Assembly: GCA_002922725.1 (NCBI GenBank)
Contig: PNEW01000007.1
Coordinates: forward strand, 1-41,058
DNA: 41,058 nucleotides
DNA from: Verrucomicrobia bacterium Opi.OSU.00C
GTDB lineage: Bacteria; Verrucomicrobiota; Verrucomicrobiia; Opitutales; PNEW01
Reading direction: 5' to 3'
Shown: piece by piece, positions 1 through 11,170 of the stretch
How the letters are laid out: each line of letters opens with the position of its first letter
Numbering within the stretch: position 1 is the first letter of the stretch
Program-made: the position numbers and the translations under genes
Notes under the pieces: model-generated
The model's input: only the letters and a program-made list of their open reading frames with translations
The model's database searches: none
Told to the model about the DNA's origin: nothing

Positions 1-1873
1 GGGTCAAAACGTGACAGAATAATATCCAATGAAGAATTATCTTCTAATTTGCCTGATATTTGTCGGAAGCGGCAGGCATTCCATAGTTTATTACAAAAGT
101 TACGCCCTTGTTCTACTCGTTCATCACTGAAGAGGATGTCCTGTCCTTTTGGTGCAACGCTCATGATACCGAACCTCAAACCATCAGCACCATATTTTTC
201 AATCAAATCGAGAGGATCGGGCGAATTACCTAATGACTTCGACATTTTTTTCCCTTTAAGATCACGTATCATTCCTGTGAAATAGACATTCCGGAAAGGG
301 ATTCGCTCCTTAATCTCTTTTGTTGCAAGTTTTTTCTTTTCAGGCCCCATGAATTCAAGCCCCGCCATAATCATTCGGGCGACCCAAAAAAAAGATAATG
401 TCCGGTGCAGTAACGAGATCGTTAGTAGGGTAAAAAAAAGTTAAGATCCTTATTTTCTTTATTAGCTAAATTCAGCCACCCCATCGTTGCAAATGGCCAC
501 AGCCAAGATGAAGCCCAAGTATCTAGTACATCTTCTTCTTGATCCCAATTATCTGGATCAGCAGGTCCATTAACGGAAATATGCCAGTTTTCCTTATTAT
601 TACGATCCTCACCTTTCTTGTACCAGACTGGGATACGATGTCCCCACCATAGTTGTCGTGAAATGCACCAGTCTCTAATATTATTCAGCCAATGAAGATA
701 GACTTTTTCCCATCGCGGGGGATAAAAGTGGATATCCCCATTCTCTATAGCCAATTTAGCTTCCTCAACTTTGGGATATCGCATCCACCATTGATCTGAA
801 ATACGCGGTTCTATAGGAACGTCTGCTCTCTCAGAGAAACCTACATTATGTTCATAATCCTCAGCACCAACGAAAAGACCTAACCCTTTCAACTTTCCAA
901 TCGCAATTTTACGTGCTTCAAAACGATCAATACCACTAAATTCTTCCCCTGCAAGGTCGTTAAGCGTCGCGTCAGGGTTAAAGATATCAATTACTGAAAG
1001 ATTATGCCGTTGTCCAATTTGAAAATCCACTTCATCATGTGCCGGGGTAACTTTCAATACACCCGTACCAAACTCACGATCAACCACGTCATCTCCAATA
1101 ATTGGTAGTTCGGAACGAGGGAAAGGACGCCAAACATGCTTACCGATGAAATGGTTAAACCGTGAGTCATCAGGATGAACGGCAACAGCGGTATCACCCA
1201 TGAGCGTTTCAGGACGGGTAGTAGATATTTCAAGGTATTGGCCTGGATCTTCAACGAGTTCATAATGTATCTTGTAGAGAAAACTCTTTTGAGGTCTCAT
1301 GATGACCTCTTCATCACTTAAAGCAGTAAGACTCACCGGACACCATTTACTCATATATTTACCGCGGTAAATGTAGCCTCTCTCATATAGTTGGACAAAA
1401 GCCGTTAAAACAGCCTTCACGTATTCTTCATCCATCGTAAAGATAGTGCGTCTCCAGTCACAAGAAGCGCCCAACTTCTTTAGCTGATTAAGGATGATAT
1501 TACGATGATCATCGCTCCATTGCCAAGCACGCTTGAGAAAAGCCTCTCGCCCTAAATCATAACGGGTTTTACCCTCCTTTCTCAATTCTCTTTCAATTCG
1601 GGCATGTGTTGCAATACCTGCATGATCAGTTCCCGGTAACCACAAAGCCTCTTTACCTTGCTGACGCGCGTGCCGTACAAGAATATCCTGGATTGTATTA
1701 TTTAAAACATGCCCCATAGTCAGGACTCCAGTGACATTAGGTGGAGGTATTACAATCGTAAATGCCTCCTTATTATCATTAGTTAAAGCTCCAAATGCAC
1801 CTTCATTAAGCCATGCTTGGTACCATTTAGGTTCAACCAATTTGGGGTCATAGGCCTTTGCAATTTCAGACAT
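1..1873 (-). CDS. valS: valyl-tRNA synthetase, partial (runs off the left edge); reading frame interrupted by two +1 shifts at poly-T8 tracts (plus-strand A8 at 432-439 and 386-393)
   Basis: ORF 422..1873 starts [22 protein letters not shown] with [21 protein letters not shown] (HIGH region) and [17 protein letters not shown]. After removing one T at each tract the minus strand reads [41 protein letters not shown]...[34 protein letters not shown] (KMSKS motif) to position 1. Confidence 0.93.
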
Positions 1874-2055
1874 AGAAAATTTTATACTTAAGGATATCAG
1901 CGAATGAGGTTATCATTGGGTGTCAAAAGAAAAAACTGAATTGGTTTTATTCTTAAATAAAGGAAATCTCTAATATGATGCCAATTTATAATACCTTATT
2001 TAACTTTAATAATTAGTTGTTAGGAAGCGATTTTTCCCCTAGATGATAATTATTC

Positions 2056-4843
2056 ATGAAAGATCCCTTATATAGGCATATCATTCAACATGCCAAACAA
2101 AACCTAAAACATCCAGATAACATAGGTAAAGATAACTTACTTGATCACTACAAATCGTATTTGCGCCTTGAGGAAGATATGATTCTGCATAATCATCGAA
2201 ATGAGGAAAGTGGATTACACACTGCTAAGTCACGTTCAATTGTAATCGATCTCTTAATTGAGGATTTATTCCATCAAGCCTTAGGGTCTTATACTTTAGA
2301 TTATGGCAAACCACCCTGCCCAATAGCCATTTTAGCACTCGGTGGTTACGGTCGCGCTGAATTGTGTCCATATAGCGATATCGATATCATGTTTCTCTAT
2401 CCAAACAGGGTACGCTCGCATAAATTATCCCTATTCCAAAAATCAATGGCCGAACCGATTCTCTACCCCTTATGGGACCTCGGACTGAAAGTAGGACATT
2501 CTACACGTACAATAAAAGATACTATTAAGGAAGCAAAACTCAATGTAGAAACCAAGAACTCTCAGTTAGAGGCTAGATTAATTATTGGTGAGGATCGACT
2601 GTTCAACAAGTTTACCCGGTCATATATAAATTATTACCGCAAAGATTCACCACAAACTTATATTCAAACTCGTCTTAAGAAACAGGAAGAACGTCGTAGC
2701 CGTTATGGGAATACTGTTTTTATGCAAGAACCAGATATAAAAAATGGTGTTGGTGGTTTGCGCGATTATCAAAATATTCTGTGGATGTCATCTACTAAAT
2801 TAGGTTTAGAAAACATTGAAAAACTATATTCAAAAAACTACCTAAATAAAACTGAATATAAAAACTTTACCAACGGTTATAGCTTTTTACTCAGAGTTCG
2901 AAACGAATTGCATTTTCAAAGCAATAGAAACACCGATTTACTTGATTTGGAAAAACAGCCCCTCGTCGCGTTGAATCTTGGTTATAAACAAAACGATATC
3001 TTTAAACGCGTGGAGGCCTTTATGAAAGATTACTATCGCCATGCCCAGAATATTTACCTTACCACAAAAGTAATAGAAAAACGATTAGATTTAGCACAAA
3101 ACCATAAGGTAAGCTTCAAATCATTGATTGAGGCTTATCAGTACTCACCGAAAAAACAGATTGATGGGTTCACCCTTCGCGGAAAGACGATCTCCTTTGG
3201 ATCAGAAACTGTCTTCGAGGAAGATCCTGAGCGATTAATAAGGATTTTTCGTCATAGTCAGCAATTTCATGCTACTCTGGACTTTGACCTCGAAAATCTT
3301 ATTCGCAAATCCTTACATTTAATAAACGAAAAAATTGTTGATTCTCGCTCTGCTAATCGCAGTTTCAGGTCTATATTGCAGAGTTTAGGTGAAGTATTTC
3401 CTACTTTAAGTAAAATGCATGAATTGGGTGTATTAGAGTGTTTTATACCTGAATTCTCTGGCCTTACCTGCCTAGTACAGCACGAATACTATCATCGTTA
3501 CACTGCTGATATACATACCCTCAATACAATCAATGAGCTCGATCAGGTATTCAAAAATGAATCGAAAATTGTAAGTAAATATCACTATCAGCTACATGAA
3601 ACAGATACACCTGGCCTCCTTTACCTCATCCTCTTTCTTCATGATATAGGAAAAAGCAGTGGCATACCTGGTCATGCTATCCGCAGTGCAGAGATGGCAA
3701 CTGATATACTCGATCGTATGGATATTAGTCCAAAACATAAAGATATAACTTTGTTCATTATCACAAATCATTTGGAAATGGGGCGCTATTCACAACATTT
3801 CGACACTGAAGACCCTCAAACTGCGGAAACTTTTGCGAAAAAGATAGAGGACCTAGATCGGTTACGCTATCTCTACGTGCATACATTCTGTGACGCACGT
3901 GGGACATCAATCAACTTGTGGAACAGTTACAAGGACATGTTGCATACCGAGCTTCTAGAAAATACTATTAATATCCTAGATGACAAACTAACTGATAATT
4001 CAAATATAGATTTGAATAAAGAGTCAGCGGAACAAGATTCAATAAGAAAACTTTATCCAGAAATCTCCAACGAAGAGATCACAGCCCACTATAAACTCCT
4101 ACCAGATCAATACTTTCAAAACAATAGTAAGCTAGATGTCGGTCTCCATTTAAAAATGATTAACAGACTTCTAAAGCATATTTCGTTATCAGATTCTGAA
4201 GACTCCCTGATCCCTATCATTGAATGGCATGATGACGTTGATTTAAGTATGTCTATTGTACATATTGTTACCTGGGATCGTGCCGGGCTTTTTTATAAAT
4301 TAGCTGGGGCTTTTAGTGTAGCTGGTTTGAATATTTTAAGCAGTAAGGCAATTTCCCGCGAAGATCATATATTAATTGATACTTTTTATGTATGCGAGCC
4401 CAACGGTGGTATTGTCCAAAATAAGGACATTAAATTAAAGTTTGAAAAATGTCTAAAAGAAATACTCATTCAAGATAAGGATTTGATGCCTAGTATTCGC
4501 AATCAAGGCAAAAAATATATTAAATCTCCATACTTAAAGAACAAGAAGAAACTAGAACTCTCATTACCGTCGAGTATAAATGTTTATCATGAAACTTCAC
4601 TCCAAAAAAACAATTATCGAAATTAATACCATTGATCAAATAGGTCTCCTCTATCGTATTGCAAAAAAGATATTTGAATATGGGTTTGATATTACTTTCG
4701 CTCGAATTTCGACAGAAGGTGATATCGCCATAGATACTTTTTATATTGAATACACTAATCAAGATCATCCCAGGGATACCGCTTATTTACTGGGTTTGAG
4801 AGAGTCACTAAACAATACCATATCTCTTGGCATAAAAAAGTAA
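2056..4843 (+). CDS. glnD: [protein-PII] uridylyltransferase/uridylyl-removing enzyme; C-terminal ACT domain displaced by a +1 shift at A7 (4604-4610)
   Basis: Nucleotidyltransferase motif ALGGYGRAELCPYSDIDIMFLY, HD domain LFLHDIGKSSGIPGHAIRSAEMA, first ACT domain VHIVTWDRAGLFYKLAGAFSVAGLNILSSKA; second ACT domain (TIIEINTIDQIGLLYRIAKKIFEYGFDITFARISTEGDIAIDTFYIE) is in the overlapping ORF 4580..4843. Confidence 0.93.
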
Positions 4844-4889
4844 GAACTTTTTTAAAAGGTTATCATTCTAGTAAAAAATACAGCTTGTC

Positions 4890-6605
4890 ATGAAAAGAGT
4901 TGAAGAAAGCCTTACCGCAATTGACTCCCTTTATCGCATTAGCAGCCTTGTCAGTAAAACGGACGACCCACAAGAGGCACTTGAATTAATTATGGACGAA
5001 GTCGTTAAAGTTCTCGGTGCTACCAGTGCATCCATTGCCCTTATTAATCCGGATAAGAATAGTTTGGAAATTGAAGTTTACCGTGGTCTCCCATCGTTCT
5101 CACAAGAACTTCAGTTGCAACTCGGTCAAGGAATCACGGGGTGGGTAGCATTGCACGGAACTCCCCTTCTGGTCAAAGATGTAAGGAAAGATGCACGTTA
5201 TATTCCAGTGCAAGATACAATATGTTCTGAAATGGCTGTACCGATGATAGAACAAGGGAGTGTAATTGGTGTCGTAAATGTTGATAGTGAAAAACTCAAT
5301 GCTTTTAACGAAGATGATTTAAAATTACTCACTTTGCTTACCGATGATGCCACACGGGTAGTTAGCAAACTCTGGCTAATTAGACAACTGACACGTAAAG
5401 CGAACCAACTTGAATCTCTCATTTCTATGGGTCAAAAGCTAGTTTCCAAATTGGAACTAGGAGACCTATTAGATAATATTACAAATGAAGCTCTAAATAT
5501 CACCAATTGCAAAGCTTGTGCCCTCTTCATGTTGAGTAAAGACAGGAGGATTCTCACTCTTCGTTCTATGGCTGGGGTCTCCACGAATCCAGATTACGAA
5601 GAGAGCTTGAACCTTGAAGACAGTGCAATCGGAACCGTAATAACCCATAAAAAGCAAGTTGAAGTAGTTAACCTGGGCAAGACTGAAGAGTTTCACTTTA
5701 TTCCTCTTGCTCAAAAAGAAGGATTAATCTCAATGCTTTCTTCACCAATAATATATGAAAATAAAGTAATTGGTGTCCTTAATGTCTATACTGATCATCC
5801 CCATCGTTTTAATGATGATGAAAAAAAGACATTTATTACACACGCAAGTCTAAGTGCTGTAGCTATTCAAAATTCCCGTTTATATTCTCGTATTTTCAGC
5901 AGCGAAGATCTCTTGCGTAAAAACGAACGCCTAATTACTCTTGGGCTTCTAGCGGCAGAAATAGCTCATGAAATTCGTAATCCCCTTACAGTGATTAAGC
6001 TCCTATTTGAATCTCTTAACCTTAACTATGATCCGGAGGATATTCGTCATAAAGACACAGCTATCATTAGTGAAAAACTTTCTCAACTAGATGAAATTGT
6101 TACACGTGTCTTGGGCTTTTCAAAATCTCATCATGGGCTTCATTCAAAGATCAATATGAAAGAGATCATTCAAGACACTCTCCATCTGCTAAGGCTTAAG
6201 CTTCACCAAAATAAAATTAATCTAAATTTCTCAACAGAAGATAATCCACTTATTATAGAAGGCAATAAAGGTCAGCTTCAACAAGTAATTTTGAACCTCA
6301 TTATTAATGCTACCGAAGCTATGCCAGAAGGTGGTGAAATTAAAATAAATTTGTTTCTCGAAACCCATGAAGACCTTGATGTTTCTGTTATTGAAATCAC
6401 TGATACGGGAACCGGAATCCCTCTCGAGTTACAAGATACAGTGTTTGAATCTTTCCTCAGTGGGCGCAGTGGAGGATCAGGGTTGGGTCTTTCCATTGTG
6501 AAGCGTATATTGCGAACCCACCACGGGGATATAAAATTGATAAAAAACTCCACTTCGGGAACAACAATGAAACTTTGGCTGCCATTGGTCTTGGAAGATC
6601 GATAA
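4890..6605 (+). CDS. sensor histidine kinase with two N-terminal GAF domains
   Basis: Two GAF-like regions (GQGITGWVALHGTPLLVKDVRKDARY; EDSAIGTVITHKKQVEVVNL), H-box AAEIAHEIRNPLTVIKLL, N-box QQVILNLIINATEAMPEGG, G-boxes DTGTGIP and GGSGLGLSIVKRI. Confidence 0.9.
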   Translation: MKRVEESLTAIDSLYRISSLVSKTDDPQEALELIMDEVVKVLGATSASIALINPDKNSLEIEVYRGLPSFSQELQLQLGQGITGWVALHGTPLLVKDVRKDARYIPVQDTICSEMAVPMIEQGSVIGVVNVDSEKLNAFNEDDLKLLTLLTDDATRVVSKLWLIRQLTRKANQLESLISMGQKLVSKLELGDLLDNITNEALNITNCKACALFMLSKDRRILTLRSMAGVSTNPDYEESLNLEDSAIGTVITHKKQVEVVNLGKTEEFHFIPLAQKEGLISMLSSPIIYENKVIGVLNVYTDHPHRFNDDEKKTFITHASLSAVAIQNSRLYSRIFSSEDLLRKNERLITLGLLAAEIAHEIRNPLTVIKLLFESLNLNYDPEDIRHKDTAIISEKLSQLDEIVTRVLGFSKSHHGLHSKINMKEIIQDTLHLLRLKLHQNKINLNFSTEDNPLIIEGNKGQLQQVILNLIINATEAMPEGGEIKINLFLETHEDLDVSVIEITDTGTGIPLELQDTVFESFLSGRSGGSGLGLSIVKRILRTHHGDIKLIKNSTSGTTMKLWLPLVLEDR

Positions 6606-6615
6606 AATAAAAATG

Positions 6616-7455
6616 TTAAATTATATCTCTCAAGAAATCTTCTAACAAATTGGTAAATAATACTGGTGATTCAAGGTGTACAGCATGACCAACTTTTGGA
6701 ATTGATACATGATGAGTTAAATCTGATTCCTTTTGCATTAGTTTGGCGAAACGGGCAAACTTTGAATCTAGTTCACCAGTGACCAGGAGTTGACGGCAGT
6801 TAATCGACCTTAGTTTGTCCCATACTGGATTCATCATACCCGTCCCAAACCCTCGTAAACTATTTGCTAACCCAATGGGACGGTTCATTCGACGCCTTTC
6901 TTTGATTGCTTTTTGGTGTTTTTCAGGAATCAAATTCTGAGTAGTAATAACAGGTCTGCATTCCCATTTATTTGCAAAAGCTTCAATTCCAAATTTAATA
7001 ATTTCATCGGCCAGCGCATAATCGGCCCGACGACGGTCTTCTTTTTCTCGTTCATCATATATCCCTGGGGTTGTTCCAATTAAAACCAAGGCACGAACAG
7101 ATTTAGGTCTAGCAATCGCATAATGCAAGGCCACTCTCCCTCCCATCGAATATCCTATAATAATAGGTTTAATAATTTTATAATGCTCTAGCATCTTTTC
7201 TAAAGAATCTATAATCGCATTAATTTTGTATTCATCTAATGCACATGGGGCATCAGTCTCACCATGACCAATAAAATCAGGGGCATACCAAGCATACTTC
7301 TTACTTTTGTTTTCAGCAATAACTTTAAAATCCAAGCCACTACCGGAAAAACCATGAAGAGCAACAATCACATCACCTTGAGCTTCCTGTGGGGGCCAGT
7401 GAGAAACATGATACGTAAGATTGCGAAGACAATATCTGAGTGATTGAAGAGGCAC
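6616..7455 (-). CDS. alpha/beta hydrolase, MenH-like
   Basis: VALHGFSGSGLDF, GHGETDAP, nucleophile elbow GYSMGGRVAL, C-terminal GHAVHLESPVLF. Confidence 0.75.
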   Translation of the reverse strand: MPLQSLRYCLRNLTYHVSHWPPQEAQGDVIVALHGFSGSGLDFKVIAENKSKKYAWYAPDFIGHGETDAPCALDEYKINAIIDSLEKMLEHYKIIKPIIIGYSMGGRVALHYAIARPKSVRALVLIGTTPGIYDEREKEDRRRADYALADEIIKFGIEAFANKWECRPVITTQNLIPEKHQKAIKERRRMNRPIGLANSLRGFGTGMMNPVWDKLRSINCRQLLVTGELDSKFARFAKLMQKESDLTHHVSIPKVGHAVHLESPVLFTNLLEDFLRDII

Positions 7456-7475
7456 AAGAAGACGAAAAGGAGGGG

Positions 7476-7955
7476 TTAAGTTTCCTTAATTGATGCTTTC
7501 ACAATTTTCTTATCTTCTTCGGGACGGTCATCGCCATCAGTCTTTGAATGTTCAATTTCTTCAATCACCTCATACCCTAAAACTACTTCCCCAAAAATAG
7601 TGTGCTTCATATGTAACCAAGGAGCTGGAGCTGTAGTAATAAAAAACTGGCTTCCATTGGAATTAGGACCTGCATTTGCCATTGCAAGTAATCCTTTGCG
7701 ATCAAATGTAATATCCATGCTACCTTCATCTACAAAAGATTCTCCCCAAATCGATTCACCACCCCTACCTGTTCCTGTCGGGTCTCCTCCCTGGATCATA
7801 AATTTTTTGATGACTCTATGGAAAATGACATTGTCATAATACCCATTATTAATATGTCCCACATAATTCTCACAAGCCTTTGGGGCGATATCAGGCATTA
7901 ATTTAATTTCGAACGTCCCTTCATTTGTTTCAATTACTGCAATTGTATTTGGCAT
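7476..7955 (-). CDS. cyclophilin-type peptidyl-prolyl cis-trans isomerase
   Basis: NNGYYDNVIFHRVIKKFMIQGGDPTGTGRGGESIWGE...LAMANAGPNSNGSQFFITTAPAPWLHMKHTIFGEV. Confidence 0.95.
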   Translation of the reverse strand: MPNTIAVIETNEGTFEIKLMPDIAPKACENYVGHINNGYYDNVIFHRVIKKFMIQGGDPTGTGRGGESIWGESFVDEGSMDITFDRKGLLAMANAGPNSNGSQFFITTAPAPWLHMKHTIFGEVVLGYEVIEEIEHSKTDGDDRPEEDKKIVKASIKET

Positions 7956-8060
7956 GGATTAGTTCCTACTTAATTTATTCTTTGATTTGTCGTTGAGGTT
8001 ATTCAATAGTTAAAATATCTGAAGGAAACGGAAATAATATTATATTGGAATTAATAATCT

Positions 8061-8417
8061 TTAAAGAGGCCGGTTAAAAAATATGAAATCCGCAACTGGG
8101 GTACCACCTATCAGGTGTTCCTGGATAATACGTTCCAAAACTTTAGGAGTGCATGAATGATACCAGGTACCTTCAGGATAGACAACCGCGATTGGCCCTC
8201 CCTCACATATACGTAGACAATTAGCTTTAGTGCGATATACTCCGCCATTGAAGTCTAGCTTGAGTTCACTTAGTCGAATTTTCAGGAATTCCCAGGATTT
8301 CAACCCAACCTCTTTATCACAACATTTAGGTTTTGTTTGATCACAACATAAAAAAATGTGGCGTTTATTCTTATCTATTCCGAAGCTAATCGCGAGGTCT
8401 TCTAGCCTTTCAATCAT
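8061..8417 (-). CDS. (2Fe-2S) ferredoxin domain protein, thioredoxin-like fold
   Basis: [30 protein letters not shown]...[29 protein letters not shown]: Cys pattern and GP(I/V)AVVYPEG(T)WY typical of this family. Confidence 0.85.
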   Translation of the reverse strand: MIERLEDLAISFGIDKNKRHIFLCCDQTKPKCCDKEVGLKSWEFLKIRLSELKLDFNGGVYRTKANCLRICEGGPIAVVYPEGTWYHSCTPKVLERIIQEHLIGGTPVADFIFFNRPL

Positions 8418-8579
8418 AATTTATTTATAAATTATTATTGGTAGGCTTAAAGTAAATAATTAACTTTAAGCATAAATATTTGTCTCCCAACACATAATAT
8501 TCAACAATCTTTGAGTAATAGATTAAATTTGTTATAAAAATTGAAATTTACAATATCATCTCCTAGTATTTTGCGTTGA

Positions 8580-10292
8580 TTGATATCATCGCCAATGCCA
8601 CTGAACAACACATACTTCGAAGATTTCAAGCGAATACAAATATCAACCCGAAAAGTTGAATTTAAAACTCCTGTGTATGTTGGTTTTAAAACCGACACGG
8701 GTGATTTATTCAAAGGAAGGTGGCTACCAGAGAATAAAGCATACGTTTTTATCCCACCAGGCCTGAAAGGTGATATTGCAATCGAAGGCTTTTATGGGCT
8801 TACACAAGAAATACACACTGATAAAACGGTAAAACCAATTTCTTTTTCTGTACATTTAAATCGGAAGCACCTCCAGACCTTTACCTTAAATTGCTATGGT
8901 AAATTCTCTTTTAAACTGAATTATTCAAACCGTATACTAAAAAATGGTGAAAATTGCTTAAAAATATCATTAAACAAATTTGGTTTGAGGTCGTTTTTCG
9001 CAAATCTCGGTAGGAGTCAATTTTATTTCATCTTTCCTGATTCAATACGTAAATTTCTCAATAAATATATTAACGAAACAGGTAAAAGACGTTTTAAAAT
9101 ATCCAAGATTGAAATTGGAGATTTCGGTTTAATTGATTTCAATTCAACTAAGGTTTTCTTACCTTCGATTTCCTTTCTAGAACAGAAAAGAACCCTTGGT
9201 ATAAATATTGTTTCTCACTTCAAACACCAAAATGGGATCACTGAGGGCGCCAGGCTCGCTGCAAAAGCAACGCAACATGTAGGTATTGCTACAAACCTAA
9301 TTGAATTAAAGACCTACTGCGCCTCTCCCTATAATAGGGATATTTTAGCTGGGAAGTTAACGAAAGATAATTCCTATCCAGTAAATATCTTTCATATTGA
9401 CCCTGGTTCAATGGATAACATTCCACGTGTTCATGGTTCGAGAATTTTTAAGAACAAACTTAATATTGGCTACTGGGCATGGGAGCTAAATGAATTTCCT
9501 GATGAATATATCAGGAATTTTGATTTTGTCGAAGAGGTATGGACTCCGTCTGATTTTGCACGTGATGCGATTATGCTTAAATCACCTGTCCCTGTCCTTA
9601 CGATACCACATCCGATTGAATTCAACTGCGAAGGATATACCGAAAAAAGTGAATTTAATATACCCAAAAATACATTCATTTTCCTCTGCATGTATGATTA
9701 CGGTTCCAATCAAGATCGTAAAAACCCCCATGCTGCAATCGATTCGTTCCTCAAAGCTTTTTCTAATAATCACTCTACCCATCTTCTTGTTAAAGTTCAT
9801 AATGCCAAAGATGAATTTCAGGATTATATTAAATTAAAAGAGCACGTATCAACACTTACCAATGTTTCCTTATTAAATGTTACATTGGAACGTAATCAGA
9901 TCTATGAATTAATAAAACATTGCGATGTTTTGATATCCCTACATCGTTCGGAAGGTTTTGGTTTAGGGTTGGCAGAAGCAATGTACCTTAAAAAACCAGT
10001 TGTCAGTACTAACTGGTCAGCACCTGCTGAATTCATTAACATTAATAATGGATGCCCGGTTAACTATAAATTAATAAAACTTGAACACGATGCGGGACAT
10101 TATAGAGCTGGTCAAGTATGGGCAGATCCAGATACTGATCATGCTTCACATCTTATGAAAAAATTATATGAGGATAAGGATTTTTATCAAAAACTTTCAA
10201 TCAATGCAGCCCAATCAATTAGAAATAAATTTTCCTTTGAAATCATTGGAGGTAAGATACTTGCTAGACTCAATGCGATGCTGGGATGGTAA
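8580..10292 (+). CDS. glycosyltransferase, GT4-like (family 1)
   Basis: C-terminal GT-B pattern HCDVLISLHRSEGFGLGLAEAMYLKKPVVSTNWSAPAEFI. TTG start in the track; ATG at 8595 also possible. Confidence 0.82.
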   Translation: MISSPMPLNNTYFEDFKRIQISTRKVEFKTPVYVGFKTDTGDLFKGRWLPENKAYVFIPPGLKGDIAIEGFYGLTQEIHTDKTVKPISFSVHLNRKHLQTFTLNCYGKFSFKLNYSNRILKNGENCLKISLNKFGLRSFFANLGRSQFYFIFPDSIRKFLNKYINETGKRRFKISKIEIGDFGLIDFNSTKVFLPSISFLEQKRTLGINIVSHFKHQNGITEGARLAAKATQHVGIATNLIELKTYCASPYNRDILAGKLTKDNSYPVNIFHIDPGSMDNIPRVHGSRIFKNKLNIGYWAWELNEFPDEYIRNFDFVEEVWTPSDFARDAIMLKSPVPVLTIPHPIEFNCEGYTEKSEFNIPKNTFIFLCMYDYGSNQDRKNPHAAIDSFLKAFSNNHSTHLLVKVHNAKDEFQDYIKLKEHVSTLTNVSLLNVTLERNQIYELIKHCDVLISLHRSEGFGLGLAEAMYLKKPVVSTNWSAPAEFININNGCPVNYKLIKLEHDAGHYRAGQVWADPDTDHASHLMKKLYEDKDFYQKLSINAAQSIRNKFSFEIIGGKILARLNAMLGW

Positions 10293-10326
10293 ACTAATCA
10301 TTATCTTACCTCTATTATCCTATCGT

Positions 10327-11163
10327 TTAAATATATTGATCGAGCCTTTGCCAATGCTTCAATGATATCATTTCCGGTCGAACATCAGCTTTAACACCTG
10401 ATGCCTCTAGATAATCTATCCATGGTTTATATTCAGGAAAACCTTTTTGCAGATTGCGAATTTGTTTTCGACGTTGTGTAAAAATCATACGGATTTTATT
10501 TTTAGTTTTTTCCTGAAAAATGAAAGGAGAATTCCTTCGAACTAAATTCAATAAAACAGAATCAACGGATGGTACTGGGAAAAAACAACGCCTGGATACC
10601 TTATGTCTGGAAATGTATTTATAAGCTGACTGAAGGAATATCGAAATTGCACAAAAGCTTTTATTACCAGGCATCGATGTTAGGCGGCCAGCCGCTTCCT
10701 TTTGTAACATAATCACCATACTTAAAGGAAGGGGCCCCTCAAGGACAGCGTCAATCCATGGAGTAGCAATTGCGTAAGGTAGATTGGAGATGATTTTAAA
10801 TTGTTCGCCCTTTTGAGGATTAAATCCCGCCGTGGGATATTGAACAGCATCACCTAGTGATAAAAATAAGTGAGAATGGTAAGAAGTAGCGAGGGTATCA
10901 CTCAAATGTTTAATTAACAAAGTATCCTTTTCTATAGCGTATACTTTTGCCCCTTTTTTCAACAATGCACCAGTTAATGTTCCTAGTCCTGGACCTATTT
11001 CAATTACCTTATCACCAGTCTTAATATCAGAAATTCCTAAAGATTTTCGTACAATGTTTCCATCTATCAGAAAATTTTGACCAAGTTTTTTTTGAGGCTT
11101 TACCCCCAAATTCAATAGCAGACCATGAGTTTGCGTAGGATTAAGGGTACCATCACTAATCAT
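10327..11163 (-). CDS. rsmA: 16S rRNA (adenine1518/1519-N6)-dimethyltransferase
   Basis: KKLGQNFLIDGNIVRKSL, VIEIGPGLGTLTGALL, IISNLPYAIATPWI, FFPVPSVDSVLLNL. Confidence 0.95.
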   Translation of the reverse strand: MISDGTLNPTQTHGLLLNLGVKPQKKLGQNFLIDGNIVRKSLGISDIKTGDKVIEIGPGLGTLTGALLKKGAKVYAIEKDTLLIKHLSDTLATSYHSHLFLSLGDAVQYPTAGFNPQKGEQFKIISNLPYAIATPWIDAVLEGPLPLSMVIMLQKEAAGRLTSMPGNKSFCAISIFLQSAYKYISRHKVSRRCFFPVPSVDSVLLNLVRRNSPFIFQEKTKNKIRMIFTQRRKQIRNLQKGFPEYKPWIDYLEASGVKADVRPEMISLKHWQRLDQYI

Positions 11164-11170
11164 GTCTCAT

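Noticed and set aside
49-285. Plus-strand ORF of 78 aa
   Set aside because: Antisense to valS, which reads continuously on the minus strand with KMSKS after frame correction.
4520-4768. Minus-strand ORF of 82 aa
   Set aside because: Antisense to the glnD ACT domain.
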